DNA of 64,000 bases, taken from assembly GCA_963709425.1 (NCBI GenBank), contig CAVPWG010000001.1, positions 661,038 through 725,037 of the forward strand. The letters are read 5' to 3'. Position numbers and translations under genes: made by a program. This stretch comes from JAICJC01 sp963709425. Its GTDB lineage: Bacteria > Actinomycetota > Thermoleophilia > Gaiellales > JAICJC01. How positions within the stretch are numbered: position 1 is the stretch's first letter; each line of letters opens with the position of its first letter. The notes beneath the pieces were generated by a model, which saw only the letters and a list, made by a program, of their open reading frames with translations, did no database searches and had not been told where the DNA came from. Shown here in pieces: positions 52,207 through 60,707 of this stretch.

Positions 52207-53579
52207 ACGGAGACTCCCGCGGGCTTGGGCAGCTCCTCGATCGCCTTGAGCGCCCGCTGAATCTCGGCCTCCGGGAGCTCGAAGTCCTCCAGCCTGCCGT
52301 GCAGGTATGCGTCGTAGGCGCCCATGTCGAAGTGGCCGTGGCCCGACAGGTTGAAGATGATGACCTGCTCGGTCCCGGCCTCGTCGGCGCGGCGGGCGGC
52401 GTCGATCGCGCCCTTGATGGCGTGGGCGCTCTCGGGCGCCGGGATGATGGCCTCGCTTCGGGCGAAGTCGATCGCCGCGGCGAAGACATCGGTCTGGCCG
52501 AACGCCTCCGCCCGGACGAGCCCGTCGAGGACGAGCTGCGAGACGATCGGCGCCGCGCCGTGGTAACGCAGGCCGCCGGCGTGGATCCCGGGAGGCACGA
52601 AGTCGTGCCCAAGCGTGTGCATGGGGACGAGCGGCGTCAGCCGGCCGGTGTCGCCGAAGTCGTAGGCGTAGGGGCCGCGGGTCAGCGTCGGGCACGCCTC
52701 GGGCTCGCAGGCGACGATGTCGATCTCGGCCCCGGCGATCTTGTCGCGCACGAACGGCAGCGCCAGGCCGCCGAAGTTCGAACCGCCGCCGACGCATCCG
52801 ATGACGACGTCGACGCCCTTCTCGCCTGCCAGTGCCAGCTGGCGTTGGGCCTCCTGGCCGATCACCGTCTGATGCAACAGCACGTGGTTCAGCACGGAGC
52901 CCAGCGAGTAGCTCGTGTCGTCGCGCCCGGCGGCGTCCTCGACCGCCTCTGAGATCGCGATGCCGAGGCTGCCCGGCGACTCGGCGTCCTGCTCCAGCAC
53001 CGCCCGCCCGGCGTTCGTCTCGGGCGACGGGCTGGGGACGACGGTCGCGCCCCACGTCTCCATCATCACCCGCCTGTAGGGCTTCTGGTCGTAGCTCACG
53101 CGCACCATGTAGACCTTGCACTCGAGCCCGAAGACCTGCGACGCAAGCGCGAGCGCGCTCCCCCACTGACCCGCCCCGGTCTCGGTCGCGAGCCGGCGGC
53201 GTCCGGCCTTGGCCGAGTAGTAGGCCTGGGCGACGGCGGTGTTCGGCTTGTGGGACCCGGCGGGCGAGCCGCCCTCGTACTTGTAGTAGATCCGCGACCG
53301 GGTGCCGATGGCGCGCTCGAGCCGGTGCGCGCGGTGAAGCGGCGTCGGCCGCCACAGCCGCAGGACGTCGAGCACCTCCTCCGGGATCGCGATCTCGGAG
53401 TCGGTCGAGACCTCCTGGAGAATCAGGTCCATCGGGAAGAGCGGCGCAAGATCGTCCGGCCCGACCGGCTGCCCGGTGCCCGGGTGCAGCGGCGGCTGCG
53501 GCGGGTTGGGCGCGTCGGCGAGGATGTTGTACCAGCTTCGGGGCAGGTCGCTCTCGGGGAGCGTGATCTTGGCGTCCAT
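52203..53579 (-). CDS. TrpB2-type tryptophan synthase beta-like protein
   Basis: This 458-aa PLP enzyme is of the TrpB2 class, longer than TrpB1. The PLP lysine is Lys111 in PAGSHKPNTAVAQ, and the phosphate loop is GCVGGGSNFGGLA. The N-terminus SWYNILADAPNPPQPPLHPG is characteristic. TrpB2 proteins use indole or O-phosphoserine/serine without tight TrpA binding. It sits outside the trp operon and next to a cyclase regulator, so indole salvage or another amino-acid reaction is plausible. AAGGAG precedes ATG 53579. Confidence 0.9.
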   Translation of the reverse strand: MDAKITLPESDLPRSWYNILADAPNPPQPPLHPGTGQPVGPDDLAPLFPMDLILQEVSTDSEIAIPEEVLDVLRLWRPTPLHRAHRLERAIGTRSRIYYKYEGGSPAGSHKPNTAVAQAYYSAKAGRRRLATETGAGQWGSALALASQVFGLECKVYMVRVSYDQKPYRRVMMETWGATVVPSPSPETNAGRAVLEQDAESPGSLGIAISEAVEDAAGRDDTSYSLGSVLNHVLLHQTVIGQEAQRQLALAGEKGVDVVIGCVGGGSNFGGLALPFVRDKIAGAEIDIVACEPEACPTLTRGPYAYDFGDTGRLTPLVPMHTLGHDFVPPGIHAGGLRYHGAAPIVSQLVLDGLVRAEAFGQTDVFAAAIDFARSEAIIPAPESAHAIKGAIDAARRADEAGTEQVIIFNLSGHGHFDMGAYDAYLHGRLEDFELPEAEIQRALKAIEELPKPAGVSV

Positions 53580-53628
53580 GGCGGCTCCTTAGAATGGGGC
53601 GTCCCATTTTCCCCCACCGGAGGCCCGC

Positions 53629-55107
53629 ATGCGAATCACCACCTCGACCACCGCGCCCGAGCGCGCAACAGCCGACGTGCTCGCGGTGACGGTCGGGAAG
53701 CCCGTCGCCCTGACCGGCGCGGCCGCGGCCGTCGACCGCGCGCTCGGCGGCAGGCTGACCCGGCTCGTCGATGCGGGCGAGATCCGCGGCTCGAAGGGTC
53801 AGGTGACGGTGGTCCACGCCGACGGCGGCGTTCGGGCCAAGCGGGTCGCGGTCGTCGGGATCGGCAAGACGCCCGGCTCGGCCGAGGTCAGGCTGGCCGC
53901 CGCGGCCGCGGTGCGGGCGGCCGGAGGCGCGCGGGCGAAGTCGGTGGCATTCGCGCTCGCCGGCGTGCCACTCGAGCCGGCCGAGGCGACGCGATGCGTG
54001 GTCGACGGGGCCGCGCTCGCCGGCTATCGCTTCACCCGCTACCTGACGGGCCCGGCGGACGACCGGCCGGGCGAGGTGGGCTCGCTGGCCGTGCTGGGCG
54101 GCGACCGGGCGCAGGCCCGCCTCTCGGCCGTCCTCACGGAAGCGACCAACCGGGCCCGCGACCTCCAGAACACCCCGTCGCGCGACATGGGGCCGCAGGA
54201 GCTGGCCGATCGCGCCCGCGAGCTGGCAAGGCAGCACCCCACCCTCACCGCCCGAGTCCACGACCGGGCCTGGATGGAGCGACGCGGGATGGGGCTGTTC
54301 CTGGCCGTGGCCCAGGGGTCGTCGAAGCCGCCGCTCACGATCGTCCTTCGCCACAAGCCGCGCAGGCCGAAGGCCGGCGTCGTGCTCGGCCTCGTCGGCA
54401 AGGGGCTCACCTACGACTCAGGCGGCTACACGCTGAAGCCCGCACGGTCGCTGGTCGGGATGAAGTTCGACATGTCGGGCGCCGCGGCGGTGCTCGAGAC
54501 GACCGCCGCCATCGCCGAGCTCGGCCTCCCGATCGAGGTGGTCACGGTGATCGGCGCGACCGAGAACATGATCGGAAGAGCGGCGTTCAAGACCGACGAC
54601 ATCGTCCGGGCGGCGAACGGCAAGACGGTCGAGATCTCGAACACCGACGCCGAGGGCCGGCTCGTCCTCGCCGACTGCCTGCACCACGCCCGCACGCTCG
54701 GCGCGACCCACGTGGTCGACGTCGCCACGCTGACCGGCGCGGTCGTCACCGCGCTCGGCGATCTGCACGCGGGCCTCTTCGTGCGCGGGGAGGAGTTCGC
54801 AGGGCAGATCGCCGCCGCCTCGGAGGTGTCCGGTGACCTCGTGTGGCGGATGCCGCTCCACGACACCTACAAGCGGTTCTACCGCTCGGAGGTGGCCGAC
54901 ATGGTGAACGCATCGTTCGCCGGTCGCGGCGGCTCGTGCTACGCGGCCCGCTTCCTCCAGGAGTTCGCCGGCGAGGGCGACTGGGCGCACCTCGACATCG
55001 CCGGGGTGGCCGATCTCGACCGCAGCCGCGGCGACGAGTTCGGCAAGGGGGGCACCGGCTACGGCGTGCGCCTGCTCACCGAGCTCGCAAGGTCGATGGC
55101 CTCGTGA
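53629..55107 (+). CDS. pepA: Leucyl aminopeptidase (M17)
   Basis: This 492-aa cytosolic metallo-aminopeptidase has the two-metal site: GKGLTYDSGGYTLKP (Lys and Asp), MKFDMSGAAAVL, and NTDAEGRLVLAD with the catalytic Arg. The N-terminal macro-like domain is present. A GGAGG ribosome site precedes ATG 53629. It is divergent from TrpB2 and overlaps the acyl-CoA dehydrogenase gene in GTGA. Confidence 0.95.
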   Translation: MRITTSTTAPERATADVLAVTVGKPVALTGAAAAVDRALGGRLTRLVDAGEIRGSKGQVTVVHADGGVRAKRVAVVGIGKTPGSAEVRLAAAAAVRAAGGARAKSVAFALAGVPLEPAEATRCVVDGAALAGYRFTRYLTGPADDRPGEVGSLAVLGGDRAQARLSAVLTEATNRARDLQNTPSRDMGPQELADRARELARQHPTLTARVHDRAWMERRGMGLFLAVAQGSSKPPLTIVLRHKPRRPKAGVVLGLVGKGLTYDSGGYTLKPARSLVGMKFDMSGAAAVLETTAAIAELGLPIEVVTVIGATENMIGRAAFKTDDIVRAANGKTVEISNTDAEGRLVLADCLHHARTLGATHVVDVATLTGAVVTALGDLHAGLFVRGEEFAGQIAAASEVSGDLVWRMPLHDTYKRFYRSEVADMVNASFAGRGGSCYAARFLQEFAGEGDWAHLDIAGVADLDRSRGDEFGKGGTGYGVRLLTELARSMAS

Positions 55108-56240
55108 CGAGCTACGACCTCTCCGATGAGCACCGCCTGTTTCGCGCGACCGTGCGCGAGTTCGCCGAGGGGGCGATCGGGCCGGTCGCAGAGGCGCTCG
55201 ACCGCGAGGGCCGCTTCCCGCTCGAGATCGTCCGCCGGGCCGCCGAGCTCGGCCTGCTCGGCATCCCGATCGGGGCCGAGTGGGGCGGCGCCGGATCGGA
55301 CACGCTCGCCTATGCGATCGCCATCGAGGAGCTGGCCCGGGTCGACCAGTCGTTCGCCATCACGGTCGCCGCGCACACGTCGCTCGGGACGATGCCGATC
55401 GCCCTCTTCGGAAGCGACGAGCAGCGGCGGGAGTGGCTGCCCGCGCTCGCCTCGGGAGAACGGCTGGCGGCGTTCGGGCTGACCGAGCCCGGCGCCGGGT
55501 CGGATGCCGGCGCAACGCGCACGACCGCCCGGCTCGAGGGCGGCGATTGGGTCATCGACGGCTCGAAGATGTTCATCACGAACGCCGGGACGGAGATCTC
55601 GGGCCTCGTCACCATCACCGCCCGCACGGGCGAGGACGAGATCTCGAACATCGTGGTCGAGAACGGCACGCCCGGCTACGAGCTCTCGCCGCCGCTCCAC
55701 AAGATGGGCTGGCGCTCGTCGGACACTCGCGGCCTCACGTTCACCGGCTGCCGCGTCCCCGAGGGGCACCTGCTCGGGCCGCGCGGCAAGGGCTTTCGCC
55801 AGTTCCTCGAGATCCTCGACGGCGGGCGGATCGGCGTCGCGGCGCTCGGCCTCGGAGCGGCCCAGGGCGCGTTCGAGATGTCGCTTCGCTACGCCAACGA
55901 GCGCGAGCAGTTCGGCCGGCCGATCGGCACGTTCCAGGCGGTGGCGTTCAAGCTGGCCGACATGGCGACCGAGATCGAGGCCGGCCGCCAGCTGGTCTAC
56001 CAGGCGGCGTGGCTCAAGGACGAGGGCCGCGACTTCGCCCAGACCGCGGCGATGGCCAAGCTCTACACGGGTGAGCTGTCGCGGCGCGTGTGCAACGAGG
56101 CTGTGCAGATCCACGGCGGCTACGGGTTCATGGACGAGTACCCGGTGAGCCGGTTCTACCGCGACCAGAAGGTGCTCGAGATCGGGGAGGGGACGAACGA
56201 GGTGCAGCGACTGGTGATCGCCCGCGGTCTCGGACTGTGA
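55104..56240 (+). CDS. Acyl-CoA dehydrogenase
   Basis: This 378-aa FAD enzyme forms 2-enoyl-CoA and passes electrons to EtfAB. Signatures are AFGLTEPGAGSDAG, WVIDGSKMFITNAG, the C-terminal QIHGGYGFMDEYPVSRFYRD and VLEIGEGTNEVQRLVIARGL (catalytic Glu). The substrate cannot be told; short or branched chains fit the leucine operon and mutase in the window. GTG start overlaps pepA. Confidence 0.94.
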   Translation: MTSYDLSDEHRLFRATVREFAEGAIGPVAEALDREGRFPLEIVRRAAELGLLGIPIGAEWGGAGSDTLAYAIAIEELARVDQSFAITVAAHTSLGTMPIALFGSDEQRREWLPALASGERLAAFGLTEPGAGSDAGATRTTARLEGGDWVIDGSKMFITNAGTEISGLVTITARTGEDEISNIVVENGTPGYELSPPLHKMGWRSSDTRGLTFTGCRVPEGHLLGPRGKGFRQFLEILDGGRIGVAALGLGAAQGAFEMSLRYANEREQFGRPIGTFQAVAFKLADMATEIEAGRQLVYQAAWLKDEGRDFAQTAAMAKLYTGELSRRVCNEAVQIHGGYGFMDEYPVSRFYRDQKVLEIGEGTNEVQRLVIARGLGL

Positions 56241-56770
56241 GCCATGCCGCCGGGCTCGAGGCCGCGGCGGCGATGCTCGTGATCGCCGCGCTCCTCGGGA
56301 CGGTTGTCGCCCGCTCGCTGCCCTACGGCGGCAGGCGCCGCACCGCCGAGGAGGCGGCGCTGATCCTGGTCTGCGCCACGCCGGCCATTGCGCTTCTCAC
56401 CCCGTACCTGCGCCATCACCTGTGGGCGCCGGCGGCGGTGATCGCGTGCGGGTACGGGAGCTTCTACCTGATCCGCTCGGTCCAGCTACGCCGCGCCAAC
56501 CGCGACACCGTGCGGCTGCTCCTTGGCCTGCACCGCGACGCGACCTTCGGAGCCGTCTGGGCGGAGGCCGAGCGGATCGAGCCGCGGCCGCTCACGAACC
56601 GGGGGCGGCTCGTCATCGCCCTCGCGGCGGCCGCGATCCTGGCCATCGGACAGATGACGGGGCGCTACGACACGGCCCTGGTCGGCCTCGGCCTCGGCGC
56701 CGCCGAGTCTACGCTGCGCCCCGCGTACCACCGCCGCCTCGTCGAGCGCATCCGCCAGATCGGCCACTAG
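56237..56770 (+). CDS. Membrane protein of unknown function
   Basis: This 177-aa protein has about four hydrophobic segments (residues 8-26, 41-57, 60-78 and 121-150) and a charged middle rich in Arg and Glu. I do not recognise a family. GTG 56237 overlaps the dehydrogenase stop in GTGA, and its end overlaps the convergent GNAT gene by 4 nt. Confidence 0.65.
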   Translation: MSHAAGLEAAAAMLVIAALLGTVVARSLPYGGRRRTAEEAALILVCATPAIALLTPYLRHHLWAPAAVIACGYGSFYLIRSVQLRRANRDTVRLLLGLHRDATFGAVWAEAERIEPRPLTNRGRLVIALAAAAILAIGQMTGRYDTALVGLGLGAAESTLRPAYHRRLVERIRQIGH

Positions 56771-57534
56771 AAGCGGTCGACCAGGATGTGGATCCGGGCG
56801 ACTTCCTCGAACCCGAGCCGCTCCAGGATCGGCGCCGACATGCGCCCGGCCTGGGTCACGAGGACGGGCGTGCCGCGCGCTGCGGCGTCCTCCCAGCGCG
56901 CCCGCACAAGCGCCCGGTAGGCGCCCCGGCCGCGCGCATCGGGGAGCACAGACCCTCCGTTCAGGGTGACCGCGCCGTCGAGGTAGGTCGACGTACCGGA
57001 GCCGACGATGCGCCCGTCCATGGTCGCCACGAACGTCCGCTGGTGGCCGGCGGCGATCTCCTCCTCGTACCGGGCCCGCTCGCGGGCCTCGTCGGAGGGC
57101 GGTACCGACCCGAATGCCGCGAAGGCGACGGCGGTCGCCTCGCGGAACTCGTCGAAACCGCGGATCGGCCGGCTCTCGATGCCTGCGACCGGCGGCGGCT
57201 CGTGGCGGAGCACCATCCCGATCACCTCCGGGTCGTCGTCGTCCTGCATCCCACGGTGCTTGAGCCGCTCGACCAGGTCGGCGGGCGTCGCGGAGCTTCC
57301 GACCTCCCAGCTGCACTCCGTCCTGCCGTGCGCTGCCAGGATGGCGTGCACCTCGGCGATCGTGTCGTCGATCGTGTCCGCCGCCAGCCGCAGCCGCTGG
57401 GCGACGTTCCAGGCCGGCTCGGTGCGGATCCCCATCCACAGCACGAACCGCTCGTTCTCGATCCGCTCGTGGCCGGGGGCCAGCGGCTGGTGCGTGTTCG
57501 CGTTCTCGGCGATCGAGAGCAGGTGGTCGTCCAC
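56767..57534 (-). CDS. GNAT-family N-acetyltransferase
   Basis: This 255-aa protein has a C-terminal GNAT domain with the acetyl-CoA loop GGSVLPDARGRGAYRALV and the closing MSAPILERLGFEEVARIHI. The N-terminal half (1-115) is not recognised and may be a degenerate GNAT copy or a binding module. It starts 3 nt after the threonine dehydratase stop on the same strand, so it is probably co-transcribed. Confidence 0.8.
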   Translation of the reverse strand: MDDHLLSIAENANTHQPLAPGHERIENERFVLWMGIRTEPAWNVAQRLRLAADTIDDTIAEVHAILAAHGRTECSWEVGSSATPADLVERLKHRGMQDDDDPEVIGMVLRHEPPPVAGIESRPIRGFDEFREATAVAFAAFGSVPPSDEARERARYEEEIAAGHQRTFVATMDGRIVGSGTSTYLDGAVTLNGGSVLPDARGRGAYRALVRARWEDAAARGTPVLVTQAGRMSAPILERLGFEEVARIHILVDRF

Positions 57535-57536
57535 GG

Positions 57537-58769
57537 CTACCGCATGCGCGTGACGGGATAGCCGGAGCTCCGCACCAGCTCGACGATCTCATGGGCGTGC
57601 GTCTCGTCGCGCGTCTCGAGGATGAGCTCGATGCCGGTCTCGGCCACCGCCACGTCGACGCTCTCGCGGTGGTGCGAGACCACCAGGATGTTGACGTGGG
57701 CGTCGGCGATCACCTGGAGCAGGTGCATGAGCTGCCCGGGCCGGTCGACGAGGCGGGTGCGGATCACCAGATAGCGGCCGGCGTTCGTCAGGCCGAACCG
57801 GATCACCTGCATGAGGAGGGGCGTGTCGATGTTGCCGCCCGACAGCACGGCGACCGCTCGCTTGGCCCGCACGCGGCCGGAGAGGAGCGCGGCCAGGCCG
57901 ACGGCGCCGGCGCCCTCGACCACCGCCTTCGTGCGCTCGAGGAGCTGCACGATGGTCATGCCGATCTCGGCGTCGGTGACGGTGACGACGTCGTCGACGT
58001 GCTCGCGCACCAGCCCGAAGGTGATCTCGCCCGGGTGCTTGACGGCGATGCCGTCGGCGATCGTCTCGGTCTGCGTCGCCGGGTGGATCTCACCGTGCTC
58101 GAGCGACGCCACGTACGGCGCGCACCCGGCCGCCTCGACGCCGATCACGCGCACGTCGGGGCGCTGGGTCTTGACCGCGAGCGCGATCCCGGAGAGCAGG
58201 CCGCCGCCGCCCAGCGGCACGACGACGGCGTCGAGGTCGGGCACATCCTCCAGGATCTCGAGCCCCACGGTGCCCTGGCCGGCGATCACGAGCTCGTCGT
58301 CGAACGGATGCACGAGCGTGCGCCCGTCCGACTCCGCGTCGGCAACGGCCGCCGCGACCGAGTCCTCGACCGAGTCTCCCGACAGGCGCACGGACGCGCC
58401 GTATCCCTCCGTCGCCCCCACCTTCGCCAGAGACGCCGCCTCCGGCATGTACACCAGCGCCGGGACTCCCGCGGAGCGGGCGGCGTACGCGACGGCCTGG
58501 GCGTGGTTTCCGGCCGACGGAGCGACGACGCCCGCCGCCCGCTCCGCCTCGGTCAGCGAGCGGATCTTGTTGTAGGCACCGCGGATCTTGAAGGAGCCCG
58601 TCTTCTGGCGGTTCTCGAACTTCAGGAAGACGTCGCCCGCGCACTGGCGCGAGAACGTCTCCGACCGCTCGGTCGTCGTGCGATGGGCGACGCCCTCGAG
58701 CGCCGTCGCCGCGGCGCGGATGTCATCGATGGTGGGCACGAGTGGCGGCGAACGGTACCCCGTTTGCAT
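57537..58769 (-). CDS. ilvA: Threonine ammonia-lyase with ACT domain
   Basis: This 410-aa PLP enzyme deaminates threonine to 2-oxobutyrate. The PLP lysine is Lys61 in KTGSFKIRGAYNK, followed by SAGNHAQAVAYAA and PLGGGGLLSGIALAVK. A single ACT domain (about 330-410) with VDRPGQLMHLLQVIADAHVNIL marks the short form, between biosynthetic IlvA and catabolic TdcB. The ATG lies 12 bp from the iron box. An internal GTG 58739 is an alternative start. Confidence 0.93.
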   Translation of the reverse strand: MQTGYRSPPLVPTIDDIRAAATALEGVAHRTTTERSETFSRQCAGDVFLKFENRQKTGSFKIRGAYNKIRSLTEAERAAGVVAPSAGNHAQAVAYAARSAGVPALVYMPEAASLAKVGATEGYGASVRLSGDSVEDSVAAAVADAESDGRTLVHPFDDELVIAGQGTVGLEILEDVPDLDAVVVPLGGGGLLSGIALAVKTQRPDVRVIGVEAAGCAPYVASLEHGEIHPATQTETIADGIAVKHPGEITFGLVREHVDDVVTVTDAEIGMTIVQLLERTKAVVEGAGAVGLAALLSGRVRAKRAVAVLSGGNIDTPLLMQVIRFGLTNAGRYLVIRTRLVDRPGQLMHLLQVIADAHVNILVVSHHRESVDVAVAETGIELILETRDETHAHEIVELVRSSGYPVTRMR

Positions 58770-58781
58770 TTTCCGAGCGAC

Positions 58782-58795
58782 TTAGGCTAGCCTAA
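58782..58795. promoter_or_regulatory. DtxR/IdeR-type iron box before the ZIP transporter
   Basis: TTAGGCTAGCCTAA is a perfect 14-bp palindrome that matches the core of the DtxR/IdeR operator. It lies 22 bp upstream of the ZIP ATG and 12 bp from the dehydratase ATG on the other strand. Metal-dependent repression of the transporter is inferred from the known consensus. Confidence 0.65.
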
Positions 58796-58817
58796 CCCCC
58801 TTGCCGGAGGACTCGAT

Positions 58818-59669
58818 ATGAGCGCGTTGCAGACGACCCTCCTCGGAGCGTTCGCGGGCGCGACCATCTTTCTCGGCCTGCCGCTCGGGCGGGTTGGCGG
58901 CCTCTCTCCCAGGACGCGCGCGTTCCTCTCGACGCTCTCCGCCGGCATCCTCCTCTTCATCTTCTGGGACGTCGTCGCCGGGGCCTCGGAGGTCATCGAC
59001 GCGTCGCTCGCGCAGGCCCGCGACGGCGGCGCCTTCGGCCCGCTGCTGCTCGACGTGACGATGCTCGCACTCGGCCTCGCCGTGGGCGCCCTCGGCCTGG
59101 CGTGGATCGAGCGCGAGATGCGCCGACGCCGGCCGCTTGCCCCCATGGCGGGAGGCTCCGTCGCCGAGGCGGCGGCGGCCGGCCTCGACGTCACGGACCT
59201 CGCCGAGCAGGCGCGCAAGGCGGCGCTCGGGCTCGGGATGCTGATCGCCGTCGCCATCGGCGTCCACAACTTCTCGGAGGGGCTCGCGATCGGTGTGGCC
59301 GCTCGCTCCGGCGAGATCGCGCTGGCGGGGACGCTGATCGCAGGGTTTGCGCTCCACAACGCGACCGAGGGATTCGGGATCGTCGGGCCGCTCGGCGAGA
59401 CGCGGCCGTCGTGGGCGTGGCTCGGTCTTGCCGGCCTGGTCGGGGGCGGGCCCACCTTCATCGGCGCCATGCTCGGCTACCGGATCTCTGACGAATTCCT
59501 CCAGCTGGCCTTCCTCGCGCTGGCGGCAGGCGCGATCCTGTTCGTCGTCGGCGAGCTCTGGAACGGCGCCGCGCGGCACGCGTCGCGGAACCTGGTGCTC
59601 GCGGGCATCGTCGTCGGCTTCCTGGCCGGCTTCGGCACCGATCTCGTGATCGCGTACGCCGGCGCCTGA
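58818..59669 (+). CDS. ZIP-family metal transporter
   Basis: This 283-aa membrane protein has about eight helices. Helix 4 carries GVHNFSEGLAIG and helix 5 ALHNATEGFGIVGPL, the His/Glu metal-binding pair of ZIP proteins, which bring zinc, iron or manganese into the cytoplasm. The middle loop is not His-rich. CGGAGGA precedes the ATG. The upstream iron box points to iron or manganese as cargo. Confidence 0.92.
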   Translation: MSALQTTLLGAFAGATIFLGLPLGRVGGLSPRTRAFLSTLSAGILLFIFWDVVAGASEVIDASLAQARDGGAFGPLLLDVTMLALGLAVGALGLAWIEREMRRRRPLAPMAGGSVAEAAAAGLDVTDLAEQARKAALGLGMLIAVAIGVHNFSEGLAIGVAARSGEIALAGTLIAGFALHNATEGFGIVGPLGETRPSWAWLGLAGLVGGGPTFIGAMLGYRISDEFLQLAFLALAAGAILFVVGELWNGAARHASRNLVLAGIVVGFLAGFGTDLVIAYAGA

Positions 59670-59675
59670 CCGGCC

Positions 59676-60170
59676 ATGGCCGGCGAACCCCTGCACGCCT
59701 TCGTCGAGATCCCGAAGGGCAGCCGTAACAAGTACGAGTACGACGCCGAGCTCGGCCACGTCGTGCTCGACCGGACGCTGTGGACGAGCGTCGTGTTCCC
59801 CGCCGACTACGGCTACCTGATGCGCACGCTCGGCCGCGACGGCGACGCGGTCGACGCCATCATCCTCGTCGCTGAGCCGACCTTCCCGGGGTGCGTCATC
59901 CCGGTCGAGCCGATCGGCGTCTTCGAGATGCGCGACGAGGCAGGCGAGGACGACAAGGTGCTGTGCGTGCCGGAGCGCGACCCGATGTGGAGCCATATGC
60001 ACGACATCTCCGACATCCGCGACTCGCTCCTCGACGAGATCGGTCATTTCTTCGAGGTCTACAAGGACCTCGAGCACGGCAAGGGGACCGAGGTGGTCGG
60101 CTGGCGCGGGCGCGACCACGCCGACGAGGTCGTCGCCGCCGGCCTCGCGGCCGCCGCGGGCCGCGCGTGA
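59676..60170 (+). CDS. ppa: Inorganic pyrophosphatase
   Basis: This 164-aa family I soluble pyrophosphatase has EIPKGSRNKYEYD, PADYGYLMRT and DGDAVDAIILV with the metal-binding aspartates, then VPERDPMW. It hydrolyses pyrophosphate to drive biosynthesis. The start follows the ZIP stop by 6 nt, so it may be co-transcribed. Confidence 0.95.
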   Translation: MAGEPLHAFVEIPKGSRNKYEYDAELGHVVLDRTLWTSVVFPADYGYLMRTLGRDGDAVDAIILVAEPTFPGCVIPVEPIGVFEMRDEAGEDDKVLCVPERDPMWSHMHDISDIRDSLLDEIGHFFEVYKDLEHGKGTEVVGWRGRDHADEVVAAGLAAAAGRA

Positions 60171-60210
60171 GCGTCCGAGGCCCGGCTACGAGGAGACGTT
60201 CGTCCGCAAG

Positions 60211-60229
60211 ATCGGGGGCAGACCCCGAT
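60211..60229. repeat. REP-like hairpin
   Basis: ATCGGGG-GCAGA-CCCCGAT, 7-bp arms, lies between ppa and a convergent GNAT gene and continues with GTTGCGG. The run resembles 48084-48107, including the TGTTGCG-type tail, so the two are probably copies of one element. Confidence 0.6.
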
Positions 60230-60236
60230 GTTGCGG

Positions 60237-60707
60237 CTAGAGCGTAAGCTCGAGCTCCAGCTCGTCGCGAAGCGGGATGCCGTCCTGGCCGATCTCGGGG
60301 ATCGACGGCTTGAGCTCGCGGGAGCGGGCGAGGGCGTTCGGGTGCAACGCCACGAGGCGAAAGCCGCGCCGCTGGTAGAAGCGGAGCGCGCGCAGGTTGT
60401 CGTTGGTCGTGATCAGCCAGACCCGGCGACAGCCGGCCGCACGTGCGGCGTCGGCAGCCGCCGCGACGAGCGCCGTCCCGACGCCGGCGCCCTGCGGGAA
60501 CGCGTCGATCGTGACCACCTCGCAGTCGTCGCCGTCGACTCGGTAGGTGAGAAGGCCCACCGGCTCGTCGGCCTCCTGGGCGACGAAGCCCGGCAGCGCG
60601 GCCGGGGCATGCACCACGCCTCGGCTGACGGCCCCCTCGCCCCACAGCTCTCGCAGCGTCGCCCGCGCCCACTCGCGATCGGCGTCGCCGAGCGGCCGGA
60701 CGATCAC
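60237..60707 (-). CDS. GNAT-family N-acetyltransferase
   Basis: This 156-aa single GNAT domain has VVTIDAFPQGAGVGTALVAAA (acetyl-CoA loop) and LRALRFYQRRGFRLVAL. The substrate is unknown; HPNALARSRELKPSIPEIG at the end resembles the small acetyltransferases found beside housekeeping genes. GTG overlaps the meaB stop in GTGA. Confidence 0.85.
   Translation of the reverse strand: MIVRPLGDADREWARATLRELWGEGAVSRGVVHAPAALPGFVAQEADEPVGLLTYRVDGDDCEVVTIDAFPQGAGVGTALVAAAADAARAAGCRRVWLITTNDNLRALRFYQRRGFRLVALHPNALARSRELKPSIPEIGQDGIPLRDELELELTL

Noticed and set aside
53585..53605. AATGGGGCGTCCCATT as an operator between TrpB2 and pepA
   Set aside because: The arms are only 6 bp and overlap a possible -10; too weak to call without conservation data.
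52207..54354. Extension of the cyclase frame to a 1795-residue protein
   Set aside because: The extra part is antisense to pepA and out of frame with TrpB2, with Arg/Gly-rich nonsense composition; the true protein starts near the zinc ribbon at 52206.
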